A DNA stretch of 10,179 nucleotides from an uncultured Alphaproteobacteria bacterium (GCA_903858915.1 CAIOKL010000071.1:1-10179); one strand, 5' to 3'. Counted from the stretch's first letter, positions 1-6,282 are shown. The notes: a model not told the origin generated them from the sequence alone. Translations and numbers: made by a program.

Positions 1-89
1 ATTCGCGACGGGGATTGCGTCGCCTTCGCTCCTGATCCCGTTCTTCGATAAAAATAGCCGTTTAGGCTATTTTTTTAACGCGAAGAACC
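1..89. repeat. GC-rich nested palindromic repeat at left edge
   Basis: A GC-rich patch in an otherwise AT-rich spacer, made of stacked inverted repeats. GCGACG (5-10) pairs with CGTCGC (18-23). GGGAT (11-15) can pair with ATCCC (35-39). GTTCTTCG (40-47) pairs with CGAAGAAC (81-88) and encloses the terminator-like hairpin at 50-76. The reverse complement of 11-33 reads AGGAGCGAAGGCGACGCAAT and onward, which resembles short palindromic repeats scattered through spacers of several alphaproteobacterial genomes. That family resemblance is from memory and was not searched. The element may begin before the window. Confidence 0.5.
50..76 (+). terminator. Rho-independent terminator-like hairpin
   Basis: AAAAATAGCC (50-59) and GGCTATTTTT (65-74) form a perfect 10-bp stem with a five-base loop, and the T run continues to 76. 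On the plus strand this is a textbook intrinsic terminator shape and would end a transcript entering from left of the window. The stem starts with A's, so it could also work in the other direction. It is nested inside a larger 8-bp inverted repeat, so it may equally be the core of a palindromic repeat. Confidence 0.55.
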
Positions 90-123
90 TATCGCAATTA
101 ATCATAATTCTTGAAAAGCTTCA

Positions 124-252
124 GGCTGTAGCTCCCCACTTGCGGGCTTGAAAACATGCATTTTATAAAAGCATTCGTAAAACTTACGGGGCCATCACTC
201 TCCCCTTGCGGGAGAGTCGCAGAGCCAACTTGTTGGCGATGCGGAGAGGGGT
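124..252. repeat. Cluster of GC-rich stem-loops
   Basis: Three hairpins lie close together. ACTCTCCC (197-204) pairs with GGGAGAGT (210-217) around a CTTGC loop. GCCAAC (224-229) pairs with GTTGGC (232-237), flanked by CGCA (218-221) pairing with TGCG (240-243). GGAGAG (243-248) can pair with CTCTCC (198-203) as an alternative fold. An earlier stretch at 131-146 (CTCCCCACTTGCGGG) is a near copy of the core at 200-212, so the unit seems to occur twice. There is no coding potential. It looks like a REP-type or other dispersed intergenic repeat, but copy number cannot be judged from one window. Confidence 0.5.
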
Positions 253-580
253 CAAAATGCAGATATAATCAACTCTCTCGAATCAAATTAAAAATTATAA
301 AAAAAACAATTTTTCAAAAAAGATGAAACATTTACAAAAAAAATTTCAAAAAAACAATTTCTCGATCCCAAATATAAATCCAAAAAGCTTTAAATTTTAT
401 AGCTTGATTTTATTTTTTTCATCACCTAGAATCGAGCAAGAGTAAATGAATTTGTGATTTTAACAATCGCATATTTTATCAAAGAAATTAACTTTTCTTC
501 CTACTCAGTCGTGGTTTTTGGGCGTTTAAATGAAATTAAATTTCTGCCTAATTGTCCTTAAGTAAAATAAATAAATCAAT
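253..580. other. AT-rich non-coding stretch before rpmI
   Basis: No credible gene is visible on either strand. The first half is nearly pure A/T with long A runs. A weak hairpin, AAGCT (385-389) with AGCTT (401-405), is followed by a T-rich run to 419 and could be a poor terminator. The last 100 bases should hold the promoter and leader of rpmI-rplT, but I see no convincing -35/-10 pair; TTGTGA (452-457) with TTTTAT (474-479) is only a weak candidate. In other bacteria L20 represses this operon through the rpmI leader. Nothing here proves or excludes such a structure. Confidence 0.35.
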
Positions 581-784
581 ATGCCAAAAGTAAAAACAAA
601 TAGCGGTGCCAAGAAGCGTTTTCGCGTTACTGGAACCGGAAAGCTCATTCATAAACAAGCTGGAAAAAGACACAATCTCGGTAAAAAAAGTCAAAAACGC
701 ATCAGAGATTTGCGTAAAGGCGTTGCTCTTTCCGAAGGTCATGCACATAGCGTTCTAAAGTTCAAAATGCCTTACAGTCGCTAG
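581..784 (+). CDS. rpmI: 50S ribosomal protein L35
   Basis: A structural protein of the large ribosomal subunit. The 67-residue product has the expected family length and is highly basic. It begins PKVKTNSGAKKRFRVTGTGK and carries the typical KRHNLGKKSQKRIRDLRK segment around residues 29-46. The ATG start gives the normal L35 N-terminus (MPKVKT), which fixes the start although no Shine-Dalgarno sequence lies before it (the upstream bases are all A/T-rich). It is followed 48 bases later by rplT in the near-universal rpmI-rplT order. infC, which precedes rpmI in many bacteria, is absent; the upstream spacer instead contains repeats. The pair therefore probably starts its own transcript in this genome. 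Confidence 0.97.
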   Translation: MPKVKTNSGAKKRFRVTGTGKLIHKQAGKRHNLGKKSQKRIRDLRKGVALSEGHAHSVLKFKMPYSR

Positions 785-821
785 GCAAATCACAATCTGT
801 TGAAAACAAAATATAAAATCT

Positions 822-827
822 AAGGAG
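822..827 (+). promoter_or_regulatory. Shine-Dalgarno of rplT
   Basis: AAGGAG ends five bases before the rplT ATG at 833. It is the clearest ribosome binding site in the window and stands out because most other genes here lack one. It supports strong, independent initiation on rplT. Confidence 0.8.
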
Positions 828-832
828 AAATA

Positions 833-1192
833 ATGAGTCGTGTTAAAAGAGGTGTTACCAAAAGAGCCCGTCATAAAAAAATTCTAAAAATGGCTAAAGG
901 CTATCGTGGTCGCGCCAAAAATTGTTTTAGAATTGCAATTGAAAAAGTTGAAAAAGCATTGCGTTATGCATATCGCGATCGCAAAGCTAGAAAAAGAGAT
1001 TTTCGTGGCTTGTGGATTCAGCGAATCAATGCTGGAGTTAGAGAGCATGGAATGGTTTATTCAAAATTCATCAATGGTTTAAAATTAGCAAAAATTGATC
1101 TCGATCGCAAAGTTCTTTCGGATTTGGCGATTCGCGACAAAGAAACTTTTGCCAAAATTGTTGAAAAAGCCAAAGCTTCTCTCGGAGCTTAA
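833..1192 (+). CDS. rplT: 50S ribosomal protein L20
   Basis: L20 binds 23S rRNA early in large-subunit assembly and in several bacteria represses its own operon. The product is 119 residues, against about 118 in Escherichia coli. It opens with the conserved MSRVKRGVTKRARHKKILK and KGYRGRAKN segments of the basic N-terminal tail (residues 1-30). The globular part follows, with WIQRINAGVREHGMVYSKFI at about 62-81. The ATG start is confirmed by the strong AAGGAG site. It is co-directional with rpmI, and pheS/pheT, which follow rplT in many alphaproteobacteria, are absent. The downstream spacer is filled with inverted repeats that may end the transcript. Confidence 0.97.
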   Translation: MSRVKRGVTKRARHKKILKMAKGYRGRAKNCFRIAIEKVEKALRYAYRDRKARKRDFRGLWIQRINAGVREHGMVYSKFINGLKLAKIDLDRKVLSDLAIRDKETFAKIVEKAKASLGA

Positions 1193-1270
1193 TAAAGCTT
1201 TCGTGATAAATTATTTTTATTCCGAAATACTCTAGATTTTTATTTCTCAGATGTATTTTTATAAAAATCC

Positions 1271-1327
1271 TTTTCCATATTTAAACCTCAGGCGCTAGGC
1301 GCGGTAAGATAATTTAAATATGGAAAA
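1271..1327. repeat. 15-bp inverted repeat with GC-rich loop
   Basis: TTTTCCATATTTAAA (1271-1285) and TTTAAATATGGAAAA (1313-1327) are perfect 15-bp complements. The 27-base loop is strikingly GC-rich for this window and itself contains GCGC (1292-1295) pairing with GCGC (1299-1302). The stem can be extended imperfectly outward through TTATAAAAAT and ATTTTATAA. Because it is palindromic and follows rplT, it may act as a terminator. The form, a long AT stem with a GC cap, also fits a small palindromic mobile repeat. A related motif occurs at 9764-9777 on the other strand. Confidence 0.6.
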
Positions 1328-1397
1328 TTTTATAAATCGCGATATCAAAAACATAAAATCTCAAAATTTTATATAAAAGATTTCGCGATATTTTTTA
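1324..1397. repeat. Degenerate direct/inverted repeat ending in T6
   Basis: Two copies of an AAAATTTTATA...TCGCGATAT unit lie side by side: 1324-1345, and 1363-1391 with extra bases between the halves. TCGCGATAT is exact at 1337-1345 and 1383-1391. Because TCGCGA is self-complementary, the copies can also pair: 1332-1346 against 1379-1393 matches at 12 of 15 positions. The second copy runs into six T's (1391-1396), so the folded form resembles a weak terminator for the rpmI-rplT transcript. Confidence 0.4.
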
Positions 1398-1456
1398 ATA
1401 AAATTTAGAGAAATTATCTCCGAATTTTTCTTATCCAAATCACTTAAATTTTGTAA

Positions 1457-1885
1457 ATGAATTTATATAGAGGTCTAGTAAAATTTGATAAAGATAATAA
1501 AATCGAAGATGTCATCATTGTAGATGATAGCTTTTCTTGGAAGGCTTTGCTTTTTAATCCGCTTTGGTTTTTATTCCATAAAATGTGGTTAGAATCCTTT
1601 TTGTTCTTATCGATATTTGCATTGCTCAATTGGGCTTCAAGATTCGGAGTATTCGATTTTTTTATGCAAATTTCTCTAATTTTCATGATAGCTTTAAATT
1701 CAAGAAGTTGGTATTTTGATGCGCTAATCAAGCGCAAAAAATATCGTTTTGTGGCGATGGTTTTTGGTGCGAATGCCACCGAAGCCAAAATAAAATTTAT
1801 TAACCAAATTAATCTGCAAAACAAAGAGGGTTTTGAGGAAAACGCTTTTAGCGAATCTTTGTTAAGTCCAAAATATTTTAAATAA
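1457..1885 (+). CDS. DUF2628 family small membrane protein
   Basis: A 142-residue protein of the DUF2628 family, whose function is unknown. The family signature is visible as SFSWKALLFNPLWFLFHKMW (residues 25-44), an aromatic-rich motif that precedes two hydrophobic segments at about 45-61 and 68-82. The C-terminal YRFVAMVFGANATEAKIKF (96-114) also fits the family's closing region. It is probably an inner-membrane protein. In many alphaproteobacteria a DUF2628 gene lies next to hisH inside the histidine operon. Here hisH follows after 15 bases, so this placement supports the call. The start has no Shine-Dalgarno sequence; an ATG directly after an A/T-rich leader is the only reasonable choice. 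A 126-codon frame on the minus strand over the same bases is a shadow. Confidence 0.75.
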   Translation: MNLYRGLVKFDKDNKIEDVIIVDDSFSWKALLFNPLWFLFHKMWLESFLFLSIFALLNWASRFGVFDFFMQISLIFMIALNSRSWYFDALIKRKKYRFVAMVFGANATEAKIKFINQINLQNKEGFEENAFSESLLSPKYFK

Positions 1886-1900
1886 ACCCGAGGTTTTTTA

Positions 1901-2530
1901 ATGAAAATTATAATTATTGATTATGGAGCGGGAAATGTTCAATCGATTTTCAATGCCATTAAAGAAATTGATGACAAATCGGACATAATTATTTCAAATA
2001 AAGTGGCGGATTTAAAATCTGCTAACTATTTTATTCTGCCCGGAGTCGGCGCCTTTGGCGACTGCATGGAAGGACTTAAATCGGTCGATGGTTTTCTTCC
2101 TGAGTTGCGCAACCAAATTTTAAAATACAAAAAACCTTTCTTGGGAATTTGCGTTGGAATGCAGGTTTTGGCGTCATCGGGTCTTGAAAATGGTGAAAAT
2201 CAAGGCTTGGGATTTATCAATGGCAAAGTTGAAAAAATCATTGGCGATGAAAATTTAAAAATTCCCCATATGGGCTGGAATTCTTTAAAAATAAAACAAC
2301 CAAAGCATGTTATTTTTAAAGACATTAAAGAAGAAGAAAATTTTTATTTTGCCAATTCTTATCACTTTATTTGCCAAAATGATAATAATGTTTTGGGCTA
2401 TGTCGATTATGGCGCGAAGATTAATTCGGTAATCGCCAAAGACAACATTGTTGGCGCGCAATTTCATCCAGAAAAAAGTGGTGAAGCTGGGCTAAAATTC
2501 CTAAAAAACTTCTTGGCTTGGCGCCCGTAA
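1901..2530 (+). CDS. hisH: Imidazole glycerol phosphate synthase subunit HisH
   Basis: The glutamine amidotransferase subunit of IGP synthase. It releases ammonia from glutamine and passes it to HisF, which forms imidazole glycerol phosphate and AICAR in histidine synthesis. The 209-residue length is typical. The class I amidotransferase triad is intact: nucleophile C84 in LGICVGMQ, H189 and E191 in GAQFHPEKS. Other family marks are IDYGAGNVQS (6-15), LPGVGAFGDCMEGL (46-59) and PHMGWNSL (122-129). GAGG at 1890-1893, seven bases before ATG, supports the start. The gene lies between a DUF2628 gene and a methyltransferase gene in a tight same-strand block. No hisF, hisA or other his gene follows, so its obligate partner must be elsewhere or missing. 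A HisH2-type amidotransferase for surface sugars is possible but less likely given the DUF2628 neighbour. Confidence 0.92.
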   Translation: MKIIIIDYGAGNVQSIFNAIKEIDDKSDIIISNKVADLKSANYFILPGVGAFGDCMEGLKSVDGFLPELRNQILKYKKPFLGICVGMQVLASSGLENGENQGLGFINGKVEKIIGDENLKIPHMGWNSLKIKQPKHVIFKDIKEEENFYFANSYHFICQNDNNVLGYVDYGAKINSVIAKDNIVGAQFHPEKSGEAGLKFLKNFLAWRP

Positions 2531-2542
2531 AATCGATTTCAA

Positions 2543-3601
2543 ATGAAAATTTCAAAATTAATTGAAAAATCTTTGTTTGACGAAAAGATGGGCTATTATA
2601 AAACCAAAAATCCAATCGGCAAAAATTCTGATTTTATAACCGCCCCAGAAATTTCTCAAATCTTCGGAGAGATTGTCGCTGTTTATCTCATTCATATCGC
2701 TTCCAGTTCAAAAAATCAAATTTCTTTAGTTGAAATGGGCGCCGGAAAAGGCACTTGGTTTCAAGATATTTTACAAACAATCAATAAATTGGTGCAAAAA
2801 AATAATCCGCAAGCTGTTGATTTTCTTAGTCGCGCACAATTTCATATTATTGAAATAAATCCGGTTTTACAAAAAATTCAGCAACAAAATTTACAAAATT
2901 TTACAATAAAATGGCATAAAAATTTTGACGATTTTTTAGAGCAGAAAAATGGCGAAATATTTTTTATTTCCAACGAACTTTTTGATTGTTTTGCGATTGA
3001 TCAATATGTTAAAACCCACGAAGGTTGGCGCGAGAGATTAGTAAGCTTCGCCAATAAAAAAACTTTACAAAATCCGCAATTTTTTCTTGAAAATCTTAAT
3101 ATCAAAACAAATAATTTTGTTGAAGAAAAATTGGGAAAATTTTTATCACAAAATGCTCCAATAAATGCGATTTTTGAACATTCAAAAACGGCGCAAGAAT
3201 TTATGAAAAAGCTTTGCAAAGCGGTCGCCGACAATGGTGGAATCGCTATCAATTTTGATTACGGATATTGTGAATATGATTTTTCTAACACCTTACAAGC
3301 CGTAAAAAATCATCAAAAAATTCCATTTTTAGAGGGGTTGTCGGATTCTGACATCACGGCTCAAGTCGATTTTTTTGCGCTCGACAAAATTGTTAAAAAT
3401 TTTCAACTCGATTCTTCTTTAATAACTCAAGCAGAATTCTTTCTTAGTCTTGGAGCCGAAGAAAGAGTAAGTGTCTTAATAGAAAAAAATCCGCATTTGA
3501 AGCAAGAAATTATAAATGGCTTTCAAAGATTGGTCGCAAAAAATCAAATGGGAGAATTGTTTAAATCCCATTTTTTCTGGAATAAAGAAAACCCCCGATG
3601 A
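2543..3601 (+). CDS. MidA/NDUFAF7-family SAM-dependent methyltransferase
   Basis: A class I SAM-dependent methyltransferase of the COG1565 / Methyltransf_28 family. The mitochondrial member NDUFAF7 dimethylates an arginine of a complex I subunit; the bacterial substrate is not settled. The 352-residue product carries the family landmarks in order: MGYYKTKNPIGKNSDFITAP (16-35) followed by EISQIFGE; the SAM-binding glycine loop VEMGAGKGTWFQDIL (63-77); the acidic residue in IIEINP (102-107); SNELFDCFAIDQYV (143-156) with GWRER; and INFDYGY (236-242) with DITAQVDFFAL (270-280). The glycine loop reads GAGKG where the family often has GPGRG. It starts 12 bases after hisH without a clear Shine-Dalgarno sequence, suggesting co-transcription. 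No complex I gene is in the window. Confidence 0.88.
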   Translation: MKISKLIEKSLFDEKMGYYKTKNPIGKNSDFITAPEISQIFGEIVAVYLIHIASSSKNQISLVEMGAGKGTWFQDILQTINKLVQKNNPQAVDFLSRAQFHIIEINPVLQKIQQQNLQNFTIKWHKNFDDFLEQKNGEIFFISNELFDCFAIDQYVKTHEGWRERLVSFANKKTLQNPQFFLENLNIKTNNFVEEKLGKFLSQNAPINAIFEHSKTAQEFMKKLCKAVADNGGIAINFDYGYCEYDFSNTLQAVKNHQKIPFLEGLSDSDITAQVDFFALDKIVKNFQLDSSLITQAEFFLSLGAEERVSVLIEKNPHLKQEIINGFQRLVAKNQMGELFKSHFFWNKENPR

Positions 3602-3683
3602 ATGTTTGAAATAAATTGCAAAAAAAAATTTGTATAACAAAATAAGATTCGAAAATCTTTTTTTATCCCAATTTACATTAGCA

Positions 3684-4940
3684 ATGATTTTTAATAAACG
3701 CAAAACGACACCTAAATCTTCTGAAAAGCGCAAAGCATTTTCTTTAGTTGAAATTTCAGTGGTAATTTTAATTATAGGAATTTTAATAGCGGGAATTTCT
3801 CAGGCCTCGGATATGATAGATGAGGGCGCGTTAAAAGCTGCAAGAACTGCAACCAATGGTTCGAGAGTTTCTAGAGTTAGAGATTTAGTTTTGTGGCTAG
3901 ATGCAACTGAGGATGGAGCTTCATTAACTTCCGCCAATAAACAAGCTGCAGAAGGCGATGATGTTGCGAAATGGAAAGATTTCAATCCAAATTCAATAAA
4001 TGGGTTCGAGCTCACCGCCTCCGGGACACCTAAATATAATGCCAATAAAACCGGTGGTTTACCAGGGATTTATTTTAATGGAACGAATTCTTATTTAAAG
4101 CTATCGAGTAATTTTGATAATTCTACGGGTGAATATACAATATATTTAGTTTATCAGCCCATTGCATTGCCAGCTTCTGGTGCGGTTGGTGTTATTATGG
4201 AAAAAAGAAATGCAACCTCGGCGATTTTTCCATACAGATTAGAAATTGACAGCGGTGGATTTTATAGATATTCTAACAGTAATAATTTTGTGGTTTATGG
4301 CTCAAAGAAAGCCTCGGCGGGAAATGTTGATCTGATAAGGATTACGCGCTCATCAGCTGGATTGGTTGGTTTAGAGGTGGATAGCTCTCCTGCTAGTGGA
4401 ACTTCGGCGAGCTTGATTAGAAATAATGATGAATTAATAATTGGAGCTCAAAACGGATCATCTATATCTAATTATGTAAATGGTCGAATTGGCGAAGTGA
4501 TAATTTATGAGCGTGATTTAGTTGCATCTGAAAAAACAGATATTGAAAATTATTTATATAAAAAGTGGAAACTTAAAAAAGAAACTTCGGCAGTCTTGGG
4601 ATCTTGCTTGATTCCTTCTGGTGCCACGAATGTTGCGGTTTCGTCTGTTCCGCTGGGGGTAACCACGGCTCCTTGCTCAGCTGGATTTACTGGTGGTCCA
4701 ACTTTAACTTGTACTGCCGCCGCCGCTACTGCTGGAACCGCCGCTACACTTACCTCGGGATCTTGCGCCGCCGGTTGTATTATCGATTCTGCTATCTACA
4801 CAGTTGCAAGTGGAAATTATACTATCGCGGCTGGAGGCGCCTCGCTAAGCGTTACTTGTAGAAGCGATTCTACAAAAGCTCGTACTGCTACAAACTGTTC
4901 TTCGGGCGCTATAACTTATAGTGGCGCAACATGTCCGTAA
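3684..4940 (+). CDS. Prepilin-like protein with LamG-type region and Cys-rich tail
   Basis: A secreted protein with a type IV prepilin N-terminus. From the ATG at 3684 (418 residues) the leader is 18 residues and basic, ending KRKA. It is followed by FSLVEISVVILIIGILIAGI (19-38), with Glu at +5 of the mature form. Cleavage would be A/F rather than the usual G/F. Residues about 60-285 look like a concanavalin/LamG-type fold: RDLVLWLDATEDGASL, then a WKD motif, GLPGIYFNGTNSYLKL, and a closing segment ending in IENYLYKKWKL. The remaining 130 residues are rich in Ala, Thr, Gly and Ser with eight cysteines, arranged as two tandem modules of four. A minor pilin, pseudopilin or pilus-tip adhesin is the natural reading. 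An upstream in-frame TTG at 3630 would add 18 residues, which is unlikely because it makes the leader too long. No pilus assembly gene is nearby. Confidence 0.75.
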   Translation: MIFNKRKTTPKSSEKRKAFSLVEISVVILIIGILIAGISQASDMIDEGALKAARTATNGSRVSRVRDLVLWLDATEDGASLTSANKQAAEGDDVAKWKDFNPNSINGFELTASGTPKYNANKTGGLPGIYFNGTNSYLKLSSNFDNSTGEYTIYLVYQPIALPASGAVGVIMEKRNATSAIFPYRLEIDSGGFYRYSNSNNFVVYGSKKASAGNVDLIRITRSSAGLVGLEVDSSPASGTSASLIRNNDELIIGAQNGSSISNYVNGRIGEVIIYERDLVASEKTDIENYLYKKWKLKKETSAVLGSCLIPSGATNVAVSSVPLGVTTAPCSAGFTGGPTLTCTAAAATAGTAATLTSGSCAAGCIIDSAIYTVASGNYTIAAGGASLSVTCRSDSTKARTATNCSSGAITYSGATCP

Positions 4941-4954
4941 CCTAAAATAATTTA

Positions 4955-4995
4955 GCAAAATCCCGCTTCAAAATTAAATTTTGAAGCGGGATTGC
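4955..4995 (+). terminator. Strong hairpin after the prepilin gene
   Basis: AATCCCGCTTCAAAATT (4959-4975) and AATTTTGAAGCGGGATT (4977-4993) are perfect 17-bp complements around one central base, with an outer GC/GC pair (4955-4956, 4994-4995). It is the most stable simple hairpin in the window and lies 15 bases after the stop codon. A continuous T run is missing on the plus side (GCATAAATTT follows), so termination is inferred from position and stability. It could also block nucleases at the mRNA 3' end. Confidence 0.6.
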
Positions 4996-5106
4996 ATAAA
5001 TTTAAGCCCGACTTTAATGATTTTTAAATCAAGTTGGTATTCATTTGAACTTTTAGATTTCCCCTTTATTATTTTTCTATTCAAATAAATTTAACAATCT
5101 TGAATC

Positions 5107-6117
5107 ATGAAAAATATTCAAAAATTTTCCGTAGAAAATAGCGATAATTACGATTTTAATTACCAAAATTTAGATCAAAATATTCAACAAGATTGGCAAG
5201 TTGAAGAAGTTTTGAAATTATTTTCAATGTCGTTTAACGACTTGATTTTTAAGGCCTCAACGCTTCATCGTCAATTTCATAATCAAAATGAAGTGCAAAT
5301 TAGCACTTTGTTAAGCATCAAAACCGGAGCATGTCCCGAAAATTGCAAATATTGTCCGCAATCGGCGCATTACGATACGGGCTTAGAGAAGGAAGCGTTG
5401 ATGCCAATCGATAAAATTTTAGAATCGGCGGAGAATGCTAAAAAAGCGGGTGCTTCAAGGTTTTGCATGGGTGCGGCGTGGCGTAGTTTGCACGATCGCG
5501 ATGTTGAAAAAATTTGCGAAATTGTTGAGGCGGTCAAAGAAACCGGCTTGGAAACCTGCATGACTCTAGGCATGCTTACAGATTCGCAAAGTAAAAAATT
5601 GAAAGAAGCGGGTTTGGATTATTACAATCACAACATCGATTCTTCCGAAGAATTTTATTCGGAAATTATTTCCACGCGCAATTTCGCCGATCGCTTAAAT
5701 ACTTTAAAAAATGTCCGTGAAGCGGGGCTAAATGTGTGTTCGGGCGGAATTGTCGGCATGGGCGAAACGCGCGAGGATCGCGCCAAAATGTTGATCGTGC
5801 TTGCCAATTTGCCGAAACAACCCGAATCGGTGCCAATCAATATGTTGGTGAAGGTAAAAGGGACGCCACTCGAAAATGTCGAGAATCTTGATCCGTTTGA
5901 ATTTATTCGCACCATCGCGGTGGCGAGAATTATGATGCCGAAAGCGAAAGTGCGCTTATCGGCGGGTCGCGAAGAAATGAACGAACAAACTCAAGCCTTG
6001 TGTTTTTTGGCGGGAGCTAATTCGATTTTTTATGGCGAAAAACTTTTAACAACGCAAAATCCCCAAACCCAAAAAGACCAAGAATTATTCGCGAAGCTTG
6101 GAATTAAAGGGGTTTAG
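5107..6117 (+). CDS. bioB: Biotin synthase
   Basis: A radical-SAM enzyme that inserts sulfur into dethiobiotin, the last step of biotin synthesis. The [4Fe-4S] motif is CPENCKYC, with C76, C80 and C83. The residues matching the [2Fe-2S] ligands of the E. coli enzyme are all present: C120 (RFCMGAAWR), C151 (ETCMTLGML), C211 (NVCSGGIVGMGE) and R283 (KVRLSAGRE). YNHNIDSS (173-180) is also conserved. The protein is 336 residues. Its N-terminus is about 23 residues longer than in E. coli, with an Asn/Gln/Asp-rich stretch at residues 1-30. No other bio gene is present, so the rest of the pathway must be elsewhere or the cell must import dethiobiotin. I see no BirA- or BioR-like operator upstream and no Shine-Dalgarno sequence. 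The second half is visibly richer in G and C than neighbouring genes, which may hint at transfer or only at conservation. Confidence 0.95.
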   Translation: MKNIQKFSVENSDNYDFNYQNLDQNIQQDWQVEEVLKLFSMSFNDLIFKASTLHRQFHNQNEVQISTLLSIKTGACPENCKYCPQSAHYDTGLEKEALMPIDKILESAENAKKAGASRFCMGAAWRSLHDRDVEKICEIVEAVKETGLETCMTLGMLTDSQSKKLKEAGLDYYNHNIDSSEEFYSEIISTRNFADRLNTLKNVREAGLNVCSGGIVGMGETREDRAKMLIVLANLPKQPESVPINMLVKVKGTPLENVENLDPFEFIRTIAVARIMMPKAKVRLSAGREEMNEQTQALCFLAGANSIFYGEKLLTTQNPQTQKDQELFAKLGIKGV

Positions 6118-6141
6118 GTTTATTTTTTTAAATTATAAACC
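6117..6141 (+). terminator. Weak hairpin after bioB
   Basis: GGTTTAT (6117-6123) pairs with ATAAACC (6135-6141). The stem begins on the last base of the bioB stop codon and the loop contains T6. T-rich sequence follows but not a clean run. It is a plausible but weak end for the bioB transcript. Confidence 0.3.
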
Positions 6142-6234
6142 AATATTTTCTATTTAAAAAACCAAATCTTAAATAAATTTGTAAAATATTTTTAAATCAA
6201 AAAATTATTTTACTTTTATTTTTTGTTATTTATT

Positions 6235-6262
6235 TTTGTAGATATTCTACAAGAAATATAAA
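6235..6262 (+). promoter_or_regulatory. Palindromic operator over a putative promoter
   Basis: TTGTAGA-TAT-TCTACAA (6236-6252) is a perfect 7-3-7 palindrome. TATAAA at 6257-6262 is a reasonable -10 element, and TTTGTA at 6235-6240, 16 bases away, is a poor -35. Transcription would then begin near 6269, giving a leader of about 14 bases before the ATG at 6283. The palindrome would cover the -35 and spacer, a typical place for a repressor dimer or for an activator that rescues a poor -35. I do not recognise the regulator. Confidence 0.45.
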
Positions 6263-6282
6263 TTTAAATCACCACTTAAATT

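Noticed and set aside
1..300. CRISPR array in the GC-rich repeats
   Set aside because: The repeats are short inverted units without regular spacing or unique spacers, and no cas gene is present.
1444..1824. 126-codon open frame on the minus strand
   Set aside because: It lies entirely over the DUF2628 gene, shows no family likeness and has the composition of an antisense shadow.
3630..3683. Upstream TTG start for the prepilin-like gene
   Set aside because: It would place 36 residues before the cleavage site instead of 18 and has no ribosome site; ATG at 3684 gives a normal prepilin leader.
4604..4861. 85-codon alternative plus frame rich in Cys, Trp and Tyr
   Set aside because: It is the +1 shadow of the cysteine-rich tail of the prepilin-like protein and has no start signal or family match.
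5000..5106. BirA- or BioR-type operator upstream of bioB
   Set aside because: Neither the TTGTAAACC half-site type nor a TTATMKATAA-like palindrome is present; ATTCAA (5080-5085) with TTGAAT (5099-5104) is a weak inverted repeat only.
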